A stretch of 32,571 bases of DNA, taken from positions 1-32,571 of the forward strand of contig JBAVVD010000027.1 of the NCBI GenBank assembly GCA_049697115.1, in the 5' to 3' direction. A model generated the notes under the pieces. That model worked only from the letters and a program-made list of their open reading frames with translations. It searched no databases and was not told where the DNA came from. The translations under genes were made by a program, and so were the position numbers. The DNA is from JBAVVD01 sp049697115. Its GTDB lineage: Bacteria > Acidobacteriota > Aminicenantia > Aminicenantales > UBA4085. Positions 1 through 8,203 of this stretch are shown here, piece after piece (position 1 is the first letter of the stretch; the number at the start of each line of letters is the position of its first letter).

Positions 1-151
1 GAACGCCCAAGAAATCGCCCGAAAGACGCGAGACCTCCCGCTCCTCAGATGAACTCCAAATAATCCATCATCTCCTGCTCGGCGCGGTCCTGGCCATAGC
101 GATAGCCGACTTTGCCCTCGGGCTCCAGGAACGATAGCCTCTCCAGTGCCA
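1..151 (-). repeat. IS91-like element 3'-end repeat, copy 1
   Basis: This block is nearly identical to 3567-3714, with only a few substitutions. It holds the last codons of an IS91-like transposase, its stop (minus strand, 45-47) and the start of the downstream flank. The copy is cut by the window edge. A diverged third copy of the downstream flank lies at 7986-8150 on the other strand. Confidence 0.75.
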
Positions 152-582
152 GAACCGGACGGATCATATACTTGCCTACCCGCTCGGTCTCGCTCTTGGT
201 CTTGGCCCGCACTCGGCTGTGGACTGAGAAACCCCGTATGCCGCCAGGAAAGGATCCGCTCGGCCCATTCCGGGCTGAGAAGCTCATTGCGGACAAGATA
301 TCCCAGCACTTCCCGCGCGAAGATCTCCGCGATCCGGTCGTCATTCAAAGAGCTCACCTTGTGGAAGGCGCCAGAGGCATCCACCCCGCCATCGGTCACC
401 AAGAAATGGAGATGGGGGTGAAAATTGATGCGGTCCCCGAACGTCTGGATGACGGGCCGGAGGAATCCGTACTCTCTCTCGAAGCGGCTTACATACTCGG
501 ACAGGAAGCGGTCGAAGTAATGAAATAACACCCGGTAAAGGAGGGTGCGCTCGGGATGACGGGCGCGATAAATCCCTGCCAT
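45..582 (-). pseudogene. IS91-family (Y2) transposase remnant, frameshifted
   Basis: Translating the minus strand from the ATG at 582 gives IS91/Y2 transposase core sequence, including VIQTFGDRINFHPHLHFLVT with the HPHLH metal-binding histidines. After GGF the reading frame slips by one base near 235-245. It resumes as GFSVHSRVRAKTK, then runs through a KYMIRPVLALERLSF block to the stop at 45. Both halves match successive parts of the putative transposase family PF04986 (from memory). The N-terminal zinc-binding region normal for these roughly 350-400-residue proteins is missing, so this is a 5'-truncated and frameshifted relic. It does not encode an active enzyme. Confidence 0.75.
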
Positions 583-671
583 ATTTAATAAAAGTTAATA
601 AAATAATAAGATTTCTTTTATCCAAAACGTTTAACATAATAAAGAAGAATAAAGAGAATCAAAAAGAAAAG

Positions 672-1212
672 ATGAACAGGTCCATCCACCTTGCCGCAAC
701 CGGGATTTTCCTCTTTTTTCTGGTCTTTCCCATACCCTCCATCACCGCCTCCAACGACGACTGTCTCGCCTGCCATGAAGACCCGGACTTGAAGTCCGGG
801 AAAGGAAAACCTCTCTTTGTCAATCCGGAAAAATTCCGGACATCGGTCCACGACCGGGCCGATTTTTCCTGTATCGATTGCCACCGTGACCTGAAAGGCG
901 TCGATGATTTTCCTCATGCTGAAACTCTTCAGCCCGTAACCTGTGAGGCCTGTCATAAGAAGGCGGCCGAGCAAATCTCGGAGAGTGTCCACGGCCCGAC
1001 CAGAAATGAAAAGAATGTCCCGGCAGTGGGCTGCAAAGACTGTCACGGCACTCACGACATTAAAAGCAGCGACGATTATGATTCTCAGGTTTTTTCCATC
1101 AACATCCCCAGGACTTGCGAGGAATGTCACCTCAAAAAGGTCAAGACAAAAAGAGGGCAGGAATTCATAAAAACTCTTTCACTAAACATGCCTACCTCCC
1201 ATTGTTTATTTA
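672..1212 (+). pseudogene. Multiheme cytochrome c, 3'-truncated by IS630 insertion
   Basis: The product starts with a signal peptide (hydrophobic residues 7-25, cleavage near Ala26) and carries five CXXCH heme-binding motifs at residues 31-35, 67-71, 91-95, 121-125 and 149-153. It would be an exported electron-transfer protein of the cytochrome c3/NapC-NirT-like multiheme type; the exact family is unclear. The spacing and extra histidines suggest bis-His hemes. The coding sequence runs into an IS630-family element at 1213; the open frame continues to 1271 only because it reads through the inverted repeat and the transposase 3' end. Sequence after heme 5 does not look cytochrome-like, so the gene may already have been frameshifted near 1165. 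No matching 3' half is found beyond 2324. There is no strong ribosome binding site. Confidence 0.7.
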
Positions 1213-1238
1213 TTACCGGGAGCGATAAATGGATTGCA
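1213..1238 (+). repeat. Left terminal inverted repeat of IS630 element
   Basis: It pairs imperfectly with 2297-2324. The conserved core is GGAGC, one base, ATAAAT, then TTGCA. The TA at 1211-1212 precedes it. The transposase stop codon (1240-1242) lies immediately inside. Confidence 0.7.
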
Positions 1239-1239
1239 T

Positions 1240-2268
1240 TTAGGCGGCATAACGGACGCTTTCATGCTTGAAATAATTCCTGACGATGCGCGGCAGCCGT
1301 TGGCGACTTTTCAGGTATCCGGATACGTCTTTCCGCATCTCCAACTCGTTGGCCGGTCGCCGTCGTCCCACCGCATTGCTTTTGACGTCCTGATTCAGAT
1401 ATTCGTCCGGATTCAAGCCCGGCCGATATCCCGGAAGATAGAACAATCGCACCCGCCGTTCTTTCTTTTTCAACCAGGTTTTCACCGTCGCCGACCGATG
1501 CGCCGGAAGACGGTCCACGATCAGGAAGATTCTCCGCGGCACCTGCCGTTCCAGCCGACGCACAAAATCGATGAACAGCTCGGCCTTCAGCCGTTGACGC
1601 AAAACCATAAAATACAGCCGTCCGCGGTTGGTGATCGCCGAGATCATGCCGCAGCTGAATCTCTGGCCCGTCCCAGGAATCACCAGCGTCCGTCCTCTCA
1701 GCCCCCAACTTGTCCCCGTCACATGGTCCGACCGCAATCCCATCTCATCGCCCCAGTAGATTTCCGCTTTTTCCCTCAGGGCCAGGGCTTTGATCGCCGG
1801 ATATTCCACCTCCAGCCAGCGGCGAACCGCCTCCGGGTCCGCCTCAAACGCCCGCCGAATCGGCTTCTGCGGCGTGAATCCCCACGTCCTCAAGTACCGC
1901 CCCACCGTCCAGACCGAGACGCGCACTCCATACTTCCGTTCGATCAATTGCCCCACCGCCTCCCGTGTCCAAAGATAAAACGGCAATCTCAACTGGTCGG
2001 GCGGTTTGTTGGCAATCGCCCGGGCGATCCAATCCATCTGTCTTGTCGGCAATCTCTTTCCGAACGGACGTCCTTTCCGCTTGGCCGCCAGGACGTCGAG
2101 ACTGCGGTGGCGGGACTTCTTGACCCAGACGCCCACGGTCTGGCGCGTGATGCCGAAGATCCGGGCCGCTTCGAGTTGAGTCATGCCGTCGCGAACGGCC
2201 TGAACGGCCCGCCGTCGGATTTCTTCTTGAGCGACCGAAGTCCACGATCTCGCATCTTTCTTGTCCAT
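1240..2268 (-). CDS. IS630-family transposase
   Basis: This 342-residue DDE transposase should catalyse cut-and-paste movement of the surrounding element at TA dinucleotides. The N-terminal ~60 residues form a helix-turn-helix (ITRQTVGVWVKKSR region), followed by a second winged-helix-like domain (IERKYGVRVSVWTVGRYLR). The catalytic domain shows the three acidic positions in typical IS630 context: IYWGDEMGL, LIVDRLPAHRS and LPGYRPGLNPDEYLN. Length is normal for the family and no frameshift is seen, so it may be active. The ATG at 2268 is preferred over an in-frame TTG two codons upstream. No convincing Shine-Dalgarno sequence is visible, which is common in IS elements. Confidence 0.9.
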   Translation of the reverse strand: MDKKDARSWTSVAQEEIRRRAVQAVRDGMTQLEAARIFGITRQTVGVWVKKSRHRSLDVLAAKRKGRPFGKRLPTRQMDWIARAIANKPPDQLRLPFYLWTREAVGQLIERKYGVRVSVWTVGRYLRTWGFTPQKPIRRAFEADPEAVRRWLEVEYPAIKALALREKAEIYWGDEMGLRSDHVTGTSWGLRGRTLVIPGTGQRFSCGMISAITNRGRLYFMVLRQRLKAELFIDFVRRLERQVPRRIFLIVDRLPAHRSATVKTWLKKKERRVRLFYLPGYRPGLNPDEYLNQDVKSNAVGRRRPANELEMRKDVSGYLKSRQRLPRIVRNYFKHESVRYAA

Positions 2269-2296
2269 ATTCAAAGTCTATCATATCAAAAATCAA

Positions 2297-2324
2297 TTTG
2301 CAAACTATTTATTGCTCCGATTAA
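2297..2324 (-). repeat. Right terminal inverted repeat of IS630 element
   Basis: It is the imperfect partner of 1213-1238 and is followed by TA at 2325-2326. The motif GCAATAAAT within it also occurs at the ends of the palindromic element at 13810-14232. Confidence 0.7.
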
Positions 2325-2402
2325 TAATCCAAATATTTTAACCTCAAATTGTCAAGTCATTTTTTATACCGAGAAGGCTTCCCTCCCCTTTTCCCCTCTC
2401 TC

Positions 2403-3179
2403 TTAAAATCGGGGAAGCTTGATGGACCATTTCCTTTTAGGATGAGGGCTTATCGGTTCATCCCAATCGCTGATATCCCTGTTGTCCAATATGGCCTGGG
2501 GAATAGAAGTCACCATGGCCATAGCTTTTTCGTTTCCGACGATTTTTCCGGCCTCCTCAACGGCTTGGCTCAGGAGAGGAGGCCTGTTTCTGGCGTCATG
2601 AGCGTCAGAGGCGATCAGATGAACAAAGTTATGAGTCAGAAAATAGTGGGCGGTCTTTCTCACTTCTGTGCCGAATTCCCCGATGATGCTTTTGGCCGTC
2701 ACCTGGGCCAGGCAGTCCATCTTAATGAGCTCATATATTAAATCCGGCCGTTCTTGAAAAACCGCATTTCTCTCCGGGTGGCTGATGATGGGGATATATC
2801 CCTCGAGCATAATGTTGAAAAAAAGATCTTTGACGCCCGGCAGGACGTAATCTGATGGAAATTCAATAAAGAAGTAATTTGAATGATTAATCGTCAGATG
2901 GTGTTTCCTGAGATTCGAAAGAATGTCATGATGAAGAAAGACTTCTGCTCCCTCATAAAATTCAACCGGAAGTTCGGCCTTTTTTTTATGGAGTTCGGCT
3001 TTGCGCTCTTGGAGTATATCCAGGTTGTCATTGTGTTTGCTCATCCGGAAAATGTGAGGAGTTATGACGATCTTCTGGATTCCATCTGTGTGGGCGATTT
3101 CAGACATCTTCTGCGTTTCTGCCCAGTCTTTAGCCCCGTCATCCCAGTCGGGCAGGAGATGCGTATGCAGGTCAATCAT
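2403..3179 (-). CDS. PHP-type protein-tyrosine phosphatase, CpsB/YwqE family
   Basis: This 258-residue protein belongs to the metal-dependent PHP phosphatases that dephosphorylate the tyrosine-rich tail of bacterial tyrosine kinases controlling capsule or exopolysaccharide synthesis. Metal-ligand motifs are in family order: DLHTH (His5, His7), TPH (His42), GAEV (Glu79), HPER (His134) and SDAHD (Asp192, His194). Length is typical. A purine-rich ribosome binding site (AGGAAAGGAAG) sits a few bases before the ATG. The segment immediately upstream on the same strand encodes only the tail of the partner kinase, so the substrate protein appears lost here. The phosphatase itself looks intact and could act on another kinase elsewhere in the genome. 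Confidence 0.88.
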   Translation of the reverse strand: MIDLHTHLLPDWDDGAKDWAETQKMSEIAHTDGIQKIVITPHIFRMSKHNDNLDILQERKAELHKKKAELPVEFYEGAEVFLHHDILSNLRKHHLTINHSNYFFIEFPSDYVLPGVKDLFFNIMLEGYIPIISHPERNAVFQERPDLIYELIKMDCLAQVTAKSIIGEFGTEVRKTAHYFLTHNFVHLIASDAHDARNRPPLLSQAVEEAGKIVGNEKAMAMVTSIPQAILDNRDISDWDEPISPHPKRKWSIKLPRF

Positions 3180-3256
3180 TCGGTCTTCCTTTCCTGGAGA
3201 GGAGGGATTCGCTTTAATGAGAACCCGCTCTCTTTTTATTCCGCAAGGGTGGAATC

Positions 3257-3425
3257 TTACTCTTCCCCGTAATAGTGGTAATAGTGGTATTTATAGTAAT
3301 AATTGTATTCCTGGAGGTTCAACCGGTTGATGGCCACACCCAGGGTTTTGATTTTCGTCATATCCAGTTTTTCTTTGGCTCGCTTGAGTGCTTCCCTTGA
3401 AGTTTTTGATGATAAGAATTTGCTT
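3257..3425 (-). pseudogene. Tyrosine autokinase (BY-kinase) C-terminal remnant
   Basis: The last ~55 residues of this minus-strand frame read as the end of a CpsD/Wzc-type tyrosine autokinase. A KTSREALKRAKEKLD segment is followed by LGVAINRLN and then a tyrosine cluster (nine Tyr within about 14 residues) ending GEE. In this family the cluster is the autophosphorylation tail. Everything upstream, including the Walker motifs and membrane part, is missing. The frame continues upstream into the IS91-like repeat (3448-3714), so the open frame to 3523 is a chimera. The stop lies 77 bp before the phosphatase start, matching the usual kinase-phosphatase order. Confidence 0.75.
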
Positions 3426-3447
3426 TTTCGCGCTGCACGACCTTCCT

Positions 3448-3714
3448 TCCCATTAAGCTCGGAATCGATACCGTCCATCGCGTAAAAATGATAATTCCGG
3501 CCGTGGATCGATGTCAAGAACAAAGAAATTGCCGCGAAGCAGGTCTTCCGGCTGAATCTTCATGTCGAACGCCCAAGAAATCGCCCGAAAGACACGAGAC
3601 CTCCCGCTCCTCAGATGAACTCCAAATAATCCATCATCTCCTGCTCGGCGCGGTCCTGGCCACAGCGATAAGCCGGCTTTGCCCTCGGGCTCCAGGAACG
3701 ATAGCCTCTCCAGG
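3448..3714 (-). repeat. IS91-like element 3'-end repeat, copy 2
   Basis: Positions 3567-3714 repeat 1-151 almost exactly. They comprise the last ~34 codons of the IS91-like transposase (stop at 3611-3613), then the downstream flank. Positions 3448-3613 align with 8150-7986 on the opposite strand. The block joins the tyrosine-kinase tail on one side and ends 14 bp from the 3' end of the flavodiiron gene on the other. It thus marks the breakpoint where most of the kinase gene was lost. Confidence 0.72.
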
Positions 3715-3728
3715 CGAAGGCGCCCCTG

Positions 3729-4907
3729 TTATTTTAAATCCAGTTCCCTGTGTTTCCGGGCGATTGTTTCCGCCAATTTTTCAAGCGCCATAAAGTCCTC
3801 TTTCCGGGGGTACCCCCTGCAGATTACGGGCGAAAGAATCTCAACTTTCAAACCCGGAATCATACCCGCGATCATTTCCACAGCTTTGCTGGCCCAGCCG
3901 TAGGAGCCGATGACAGAGGCGAATTTCACCTTCGGCCGCAGGGCATTGGCCAGATAGGCCGCATAGACCACTTTCGGATGGGGACCGACATGGACTGTCG
4001 GCGTGCCCAGGACGATGGTCGCCGCATCGACGAGAGTGATGGCCAGCTTTCCGATATCCGTATCGGCCAGATTGAATTGATACACAGTGATCCCTCTTTC
4101 AGCGAGTGCGCGGACCAGATACTCCACCATCTTCTCCGTGCTTCCGTGCATGGAAATGTACGGAATGACCACTTCATTCTTTGGAATGTCCGAACTCCAG
4201 TCGTTATATGCATTCACGATAAACTCCGGCCTGTCGTAGACCGGACCATGGCTCGGCGCGATATACCCAATTTGCAGGCTCTTAATTTTTTCCAGGTTCT
4301 TCTGGATGATGGTGCGAAAGGGCATCATAATCTCGGCATAATACCTCTTGGCCGCCTCATAGACCCGCCCCTCATCGGTGACATAGAGATCGGAAGTGGC
4401 CAGATGAGACCCGAAAAAGTCGCAGCTGAAGAGAATCTTCTCTTTCTCCAGGTAAGTGACCATCGTCTCCGGCCAGTGCACCCAGGGCGTATGAATGAAT
4501 TTCAGAGTCCTGTCGCCCAGAGAGAGGACCTCACCGTCTTCCACGGTCATGAATTTTTCCTCGGGAACACAGAGGTGGTCGACGAGCATACCTTTGGCCT
4601 TGGGTGAACAGACCACTTTCGCTTTTTTGTATCTTTCGAGAACATGGGGGATGGAACCCGAATGGTCCTGCTCGGCATGGTGGGCAACGACATAGTCAAT
4701 CTCCGCCACATCCTTCAAATTCTCAAAAAGGACATGCGTTTGAGTCGGGTCAACGGTATCGATGAGAACCGTTTTTTCTCCGGCGCGGATAAGATAGGCG
4801 TTATAGCTCGTCCCATCCGGCAGAGGGATGAGCGAATCGAAAAGCCGTCTATCCCAATCCACGGCTCCCACAGCCGACACGCTTTCCGTAATTTTTCTAG
4901 GCTTCAT
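3729..4907 (-). CDS. fprA: Flavodiiron protein (FprA-type O2/NO reductase)
   Basis: This 392-residue cytoplasmic enzyme should reduce O2 to water and/or NO to N2O, protecting an anaerobe. The N-terminal metallo-beta-lactamase-like domain (to ~245) has all diiron ligands: His77-x-Glu79-x-Asp81-His82, His144 (PWVHWPET), Asp163 (SCDFFG) and His220 (APSHGPVY). The C-terminal flavodoxin domain starts at VIPYISMHGSTEKM, where the FMN phosphate loop is visible. There is no rubredoxin or flavin reductase extension, so electrons must come from a separate rubredoxin or reductase not seen in the window. The ATG is supported by a strong AAAGGAGG site. A TTGACT-N17-TAATAT promoter and a ~130-nt leader lie upstream. 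Which of O2 or NO is preferred cannot be told from the sequence. Confidence 0.93.
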   Translation of the reverse strand: MKPRKITESVSAVGAVDWDRRLFDSLIPLPDGTSYNAYLIRAGEKTVLIDTVDPTQTHVLFENLKDVAEIDYVVAHHAEQDHSGSIPHVLERYKKAKVVCSPKAKGMLVDHLCVPEEKFMTVEDGEVLSLGDRTLKFIHTPWVHWPETMVTYLEKEKILFSCDFFGSHLATSDLYVTDEGRVYEAAKRYYAEIMMPFRTIIQKNLEKIKSLQIGYIAPSHGPVYDRPEFIVNAYNDWSSDIPKNEVVIPYISMHGSTEKMVEYLVRALAERGITVYQFNLADTDIGKLAITLVDAATIVLGTPTVHVGPHPKVVYAAYLANALRPKVKFASVIGSYGWASKAVEMIAGMIPGLKVEILSPVICRGYPRKEDFMALEKLAETIARKHRELDLK

Positions 4908-4993
4908 AATGGCCTCCTTTCAGATTTAAGCTTATCTGTATTATTCATGAATTCCTCAATCCTTTCTTCTGAGCCACCCGTTATTTTCTTTTC

Positions 4994-5026
4994 AGAGTCC
5001 CCGGTCTCTTCAGGCTCAAGGACTCT
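4994..5026 (-). promoter_or_regulatory. Hairpin in the 5' leader of the flavodiiron gene
   Basis: A perfect 7-bp inverted repeat (AGAGTCC ... GGACTCT) with a 19-nt loop lies in the predicted leader, midway between the promoter at 5047-5075 and the start codon. There is no T-run after it on the minus strand, so it is not an obvious terminator. Role unknown. Confidence 0.3.
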
Positions 5027-5046
5027 TATTTCCCTAGTATTCCTAT

Positions 5047-5075
5047 ATATTATAGATTTTCATTCGCTCAGTCAA
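5047..5075 (-). promoter_or_regulatory. Sigma70-type promoter of the flavodiiron gene
   Basis: On the minus strand TTGACT (5075-5070) and TAATAT (5052-5047) are separated by exactly 17 bp. An overlapping TATAAT at 15-bp spacing is the alternative -10. Transcription would start near 5040 and lead only into the flavodiiron gene. Confidence 0.5.
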
Positions 5076-5155
5076 GCTCTCTGGAGCCTTCCCGAATAAT
5101 CGGATAGCTTGGGCTTTGAGAAAGAAGAATATGCTGTGGAGAATATACTCTTTGA

Positions 5156-5255
5156 GGATTTTTCACCAGGAAGTTCGCTCGACCACTACAGCCGAAAGGT
5201 GTTGTCGCGGTCATCCAGACCTTCGGCGACCGTATCAATTTCCACCCCCATCGCT
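5156..5255 (+). pseudogene. IS91-family transposase fragment, plus strand
   Basis: A short plus-strand frame encodes KGVVAVIQTFGDRINFHPH at 5195-5252, the HPH-containing core block of an IS91/Y2 transposase. It matches the same block of the relic at 45-582 but in the opposite orientation and with different flanking residues (GVVAV rather than LRPV), so it comes from a related, not identical, element. An in-frame stop precedes it at 5153-5155 and similarity stops after HPH. The rest of the 4908-5366 gap, apart from the flavodiiron promoter and leader, shows no gene. Confidence 0.55.
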
Positions 5256-5366
5256 TTGGTGATCCATACATAGCAAAAAGAGGACTCTATAACCTGGCCG
5301 TTTTAGGTTCCGGATCGGCTGTCCGCCTGTGAGACAGTTCGTGTAAGAATGTGAACAGGTTGTTTT

Positions 5367-7595
5367 TTACAACTGCCAGGCGTATCCAATTTTCAGGAAG
5401 AATGTCCTGTCTTTCTGTATCAGCCGGAAATCCTGACTTCCCAGATAGTTGTCCGAATATCCCAGGAACAGGACCGTCCTCGGATTGATCTTGTAGGAGA
5501 ACAAGAACTGGGTGAAAAAGTGCTCGAATTCCGGATCGATAGGGAACGTGTAGTTACTAACGTTGTAATCATAATTGACATACTGGAGGATTGACCGTAA
5601 GAAAATTCTCGCGTTCAGGTGATAAATCAAAGAACCTTGAGAGATATTTGCGGAATAGAGGCGAAGGACGTTCACGTTCATTTTTTCATAGGTGTGGTCG
5701 AAATTGACTTTAATGTTTTTCCCGAGGTTGTACATAATGGACGTGTTAAAGTTGAATCGTTTACCCAGCCGGGCATTGGCATAGTCGATTCTGTCGCCGA
5801 ACTGGCTGTTAAACGTCAAATAGAGGCTCGCCATCGGCTGGATCCAGCCGTTCATGCTTGCGGAAAGCATATCGAATTTCTGTCCCGCATAGTTTTCCTG
5901 CAATTTGTTGACATAAAAGTTTAAGCCCGACTGCAGTGTCCCCCGAAACAAGAACGTGAACTGACTGACCTGGCGAAGAAGGTTACCTTTCTTGTCGTTA
6001 CTCTGGAAAAAGGAGCCTCCGACAAGAAAGATTGACCACCAGCCCCGGGAATGGATCCATTGATAATTGATTCCGGTCCGGTATTCGCGGTAATCGACCT
6101 GGGGAAGGAATCCCAAGTCGGCCCGGAAGTCTTTGCCCACATCAGAATATCCGGCAAACATGTTGAGATTTCTGGATTGATACTGGTACGAAAAATCGAG
6201 AGCCCTGTCGCTGAAAGAGCCGGCCGGCTGGCTGAAATCCTGGATAATGGAATCCGGATACTTGGTTTTGGAGCCGAGGACCTGGAATTCAACGGTGTTC
6301 CTGTTGTTGAACCGGAATACTCCGTCCACGCCGATGAGACGGTTGTAGTAGGATTCTCCTTCACGGTCCGTTATAAGGAGGCCGAGGGTGGTTCGGTTTC
6401 CGATGTCCCTTTTGTAGCGGAAAACACCTGCCGATGATGCCATAGTCATCGAGGCCTGCCGGGAATCCTGGCTTCCCGGGAAGATCAGGTTGGTGAGGCT
6501 GTCGCGGACAAAATATGCACCGATCGTATTGCCAGCTTCCTTTCCCGTAAGTTTGATTCCCCATTCGGGATCACGCATTGTCCGGGTGTAGACGACACTG
6601 AAGGGAGAAAGGAAAAAGTCCATTCCCTCAATAAAAAACGGCCGCTTCTCCTGGTAAAATAGGGCGAACGGCTGATTGATATCCAACTGCTGGGCATCAG
6701 CCTCGACCTGGGAAAAGTCAGGGTTTATCGCCCCGCTCATCGTGAAATTGGTGGATACTCCCCATTTGGCGGAAATCCCGACCTCAGTTTTTCTGGAAAG
6801 GGGATGGATGGAGCCGGAGGGAAAGGAATCCCGTTCGTCGGTCCTTGATGACGTGAGCGTCGGGTTGAATTCCAGGTTTTTCGCCTGACGGATACCTTCG
6901 AAGCCTTTGATTTTCAAAAACTGGCTCTGGTAGGAATTGATGTTGCGGTCGATCGGGACCAGACCCAGGCGATGCCGAACCAAACGCTGGTACCATCTGG
7001 ATATGTCAAGTCCCCAGACCTGGGGCCCTCTGGTTCGCTGGAACTGGAGGGAGGAGAACGGGATGGCCATCTCGATGATATAGCCGATTTCCGTGATCCG
7101 TCCTGCGGAGTCCCAGATGGCATCCCAGGAGGTATCCGTATAGAACGGCGTTTCAATTCCGTCCCTCTGGATTCCAAGGGGATTGCAGCCGAAAAAGTAG
7201 TTGCGCCTTTCATCGTTGAATGTATCGAGATTGATGTTGATGAGGTCGTCGAAAAAGTAATTGTCGCGGTCGGAATACCAGGCGCGAATAGCAGAAGGAT
7301 CGGGATCAAAGCAGCGAAGTGCAAAATATATGTTTTTATCATCATGGATGACCAGCACTTCTGTTTTGACCAAGGCGGGGATGTTTTCTCCCGGATCGGT
7401 TTCGTAATTGAGCTCGAATTGCAGAGCATTTTGCCATGAAGGTTCATCGAGATTGGCGTCAATCACGATCTTCGCTTCTGTTTTTGGGACATCGAACGGG
7501 ACTTTTTCCTCAGCCAGATTTTTACGAGCAGAGAGAAAACTGGAGATGGATAGACCCATTAAAAGACTCAGACAGACTGTTTTTAAGTATGGCAT
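5367..7595 (-). CDS. DUF5916 outer-membrane protein with CBM9-like domain
   Basis: The predicted 742-residue exported protein starts at the ATG at 7595, chosen because AGAGGA lies 6 nt upstream and the next residues form a signal peptide (hydrophobic to ~residue 22). An in-frame ATG 13 codons upstream (7634) is less likely. Roughly residues 30-230 resemble a CBM9-like/DOMON carbohydrate-binding fold (IVIDANLDEPSW, then DDKNIYFALRCFDPDPSAI). The remainder is rich in alternating aromatic and polar strands and ends with a terminal aromatic-leucine residue pair, as in an outer-membrane beta-barrel. DUF5916 proteins are frequent in Bacteroidota, Acidobacteriota and Aminicenantota; their function is not established. 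The gene is isolated on its strand. Confidence 0.75.
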   Translation of the reverse strand: MPYLKTVCLSLLMGLSISSFLSARKNLAEEKVPFDVPKTEAKIVIDANLDEPSWQNALQFELNYETDPGENIPALVKTEVLVIHDDKNIYFALRCFDPDPSAIRAWYSDRDNYFFDDLININLDTFNDERRNYFFGCNPLGIQRDGIETPFYTDTSWDAIWDSAGRITEIGYIIEMAIPFSSLQFQRTRGPQVWGLDISRWYQRLVRHRLGLVPIDRNINSYQSQFLKIKGFEGIRQAKNLEFNPTLTSSRTDERDSFPSGSIHPLSRKTEVGISAKWGVSTNFTMSGAINPDFSQVEADAQQLDINQPFALFYQEKRPFFIEGMDFFLSPFSVVYTRTMRDPEWGIKLTGKEAGNTIGAYFVRDSLTNLIFPGSQDSRQASMTMASSAGVFRYKRDIGNRTTLGLLITDREGESYYNRLIGVDGVFRFNNRNTVEFQVLGSKTKYPDSIIQDFSQPAGSFSDRALDFSYQYQSRNLNMFAGYSDVGKDFRADLGFLPQVDYREYRTGINYQWIHSRGWWSIFLVGGSFFQSNDKKGNLLRQVSQFTFLFRGTLQSGLNFYVNKLQENYAGQKFDMLSASMNGWIQPMASLYLTFNSQFGDRIDYANARLGKRFNFNTSIMYNLGKNIKVNFDHTYEKMNVNVLRLYSANISQGSLIYHLNARIFLRSILQYVNYDYNVSNYTFPIDPEFEHFFTQFLFSYKINPRTVLFLGYSDNYLGSQDFRLIQKDRTFFLKIGYAWQL

Positions 7596-7640
7596 GGGAC
7601 ATCCTCTGTAATTTGAGGTTCTCTTGTGAAACAAGATGGT

Positions 7641-7655
7641 TGTTTCGAAGAAACA
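7641..7655. promoter_or_regulatory. Small palindrome upstream of the DUF5916 gene
   Basis: TGTTTC and GAAACA flank GAA, a 15-bp dyad about 46 bp upstream of the DUF5916 start codon, and a further GAAACA lies 13 bp away at 7628-7633. It could be an operator, but nothing identifies the regulator. Elsewhere between 7596 and 8203 I see an IS91-related repeat (7986-8150) and a CCGGCC/GGCCGG dyad near 7862-7890, and no gene. Confidence 0.2.
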
Positions 7656-7985
7656 GTTTTTTTTCGATTAACGGCCAGTTGAGCACGACTTTTCGTGTAA
7701 AATATGTTTACGCTGAACAACATTTCCAAACTGCCTCCTCGAAAAATTTTTAAAATCCTCCATTAATGCATAATTATTTAAACTTCAGCAATAACCGTGC
7801 CAATTCCTCAAATGCGCGGCAGCTTTTCGAAAAATAACGTGCTGAGTGAATGATTAATATGACCGGCCCTTATATTGATTGCAGGCCGGATGACAGATAG
7901 AGCATGGTGGATGCAGAATTGAGGAATGGGGGGAGTGGATGCGGGAGACGTTCCTCCTGGATGTCCCTCATCGTCAGTTATCTTA

Positions 7986-8150
7986 TGAGGAGCGGGAGGT
8001 CTCGCGTCTTTCGGGCGGTTTCGCGGTCATTCGCAACGATAATTCGGCTGGACGGCTTCCTTCGCAGCAGTTTCCTTGTTCTGACATCGATCCGCGACTG
8101 GATTTATCATTTTCCCGTGATGGGAGATGTCGTCTCCAAGCTCAACGGGA
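7986..8150 (+). repeat. IS91-like 3'-flank repeat, copy 3 (diverged)
   Basis: Starting at TGAGGAGCGGGAGGTCTCG, this plus-strand segment aligns with the minus strand of 3613-3448, the flank beyond the IS91-like transposase stop, with many substitutions and small indels. No transposase coding sequence precedes it. It shows that the flank past the transposase stop is part of the repeat unit. Similarity ends after the GGGA at 8147-8150. Confidence 0.6.
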
Positions 8151-8203
8151 CATGATTGCAGACAACATGGAAAAGGAAATTACTATCACCTTTTCAGGAT
8201 TTT

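Larger units (their letters stand above)
1213..2324 (-). mobile_element. IS630-family insertion sequence, apparently complete
   Basis: The 1112-bp element has one transposase gene and imperfect terminal inverted repeats. The left end reads TTACCGGGAGCGATAAATGG and the right end, read inward on the minus strand, reads TTAATCGGAGCAATAAATAG; 15 of 20 positions match. Both ends are flanked by TA (1211-1212 and 2325-2326), as expected for IS630/Tc1-mariner elements, which insert at and duplicate TA. It sits inside the 3' part of a multiheme cytochrome gene. The intact transposase and clear ends suggest a fairly recent insertion. Confidence 0.8.

Noticed and set aside
1234..2406. Long plus-strand frame of 390 codons
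   Set aside because: It is the complement of the IS630 transposase gene; its translation is rich in Pro, Arg and His and matches no family, while the minus strand has clear DDE motifs.
3259..3310. Tandem repeat-like AT-rich stretch (TAGTGGTAATAGTGG...)
   Set aside because: It is explained by repeated Tyr and His codons in the tail of the tyrosine kinase remnant on the minus strand.
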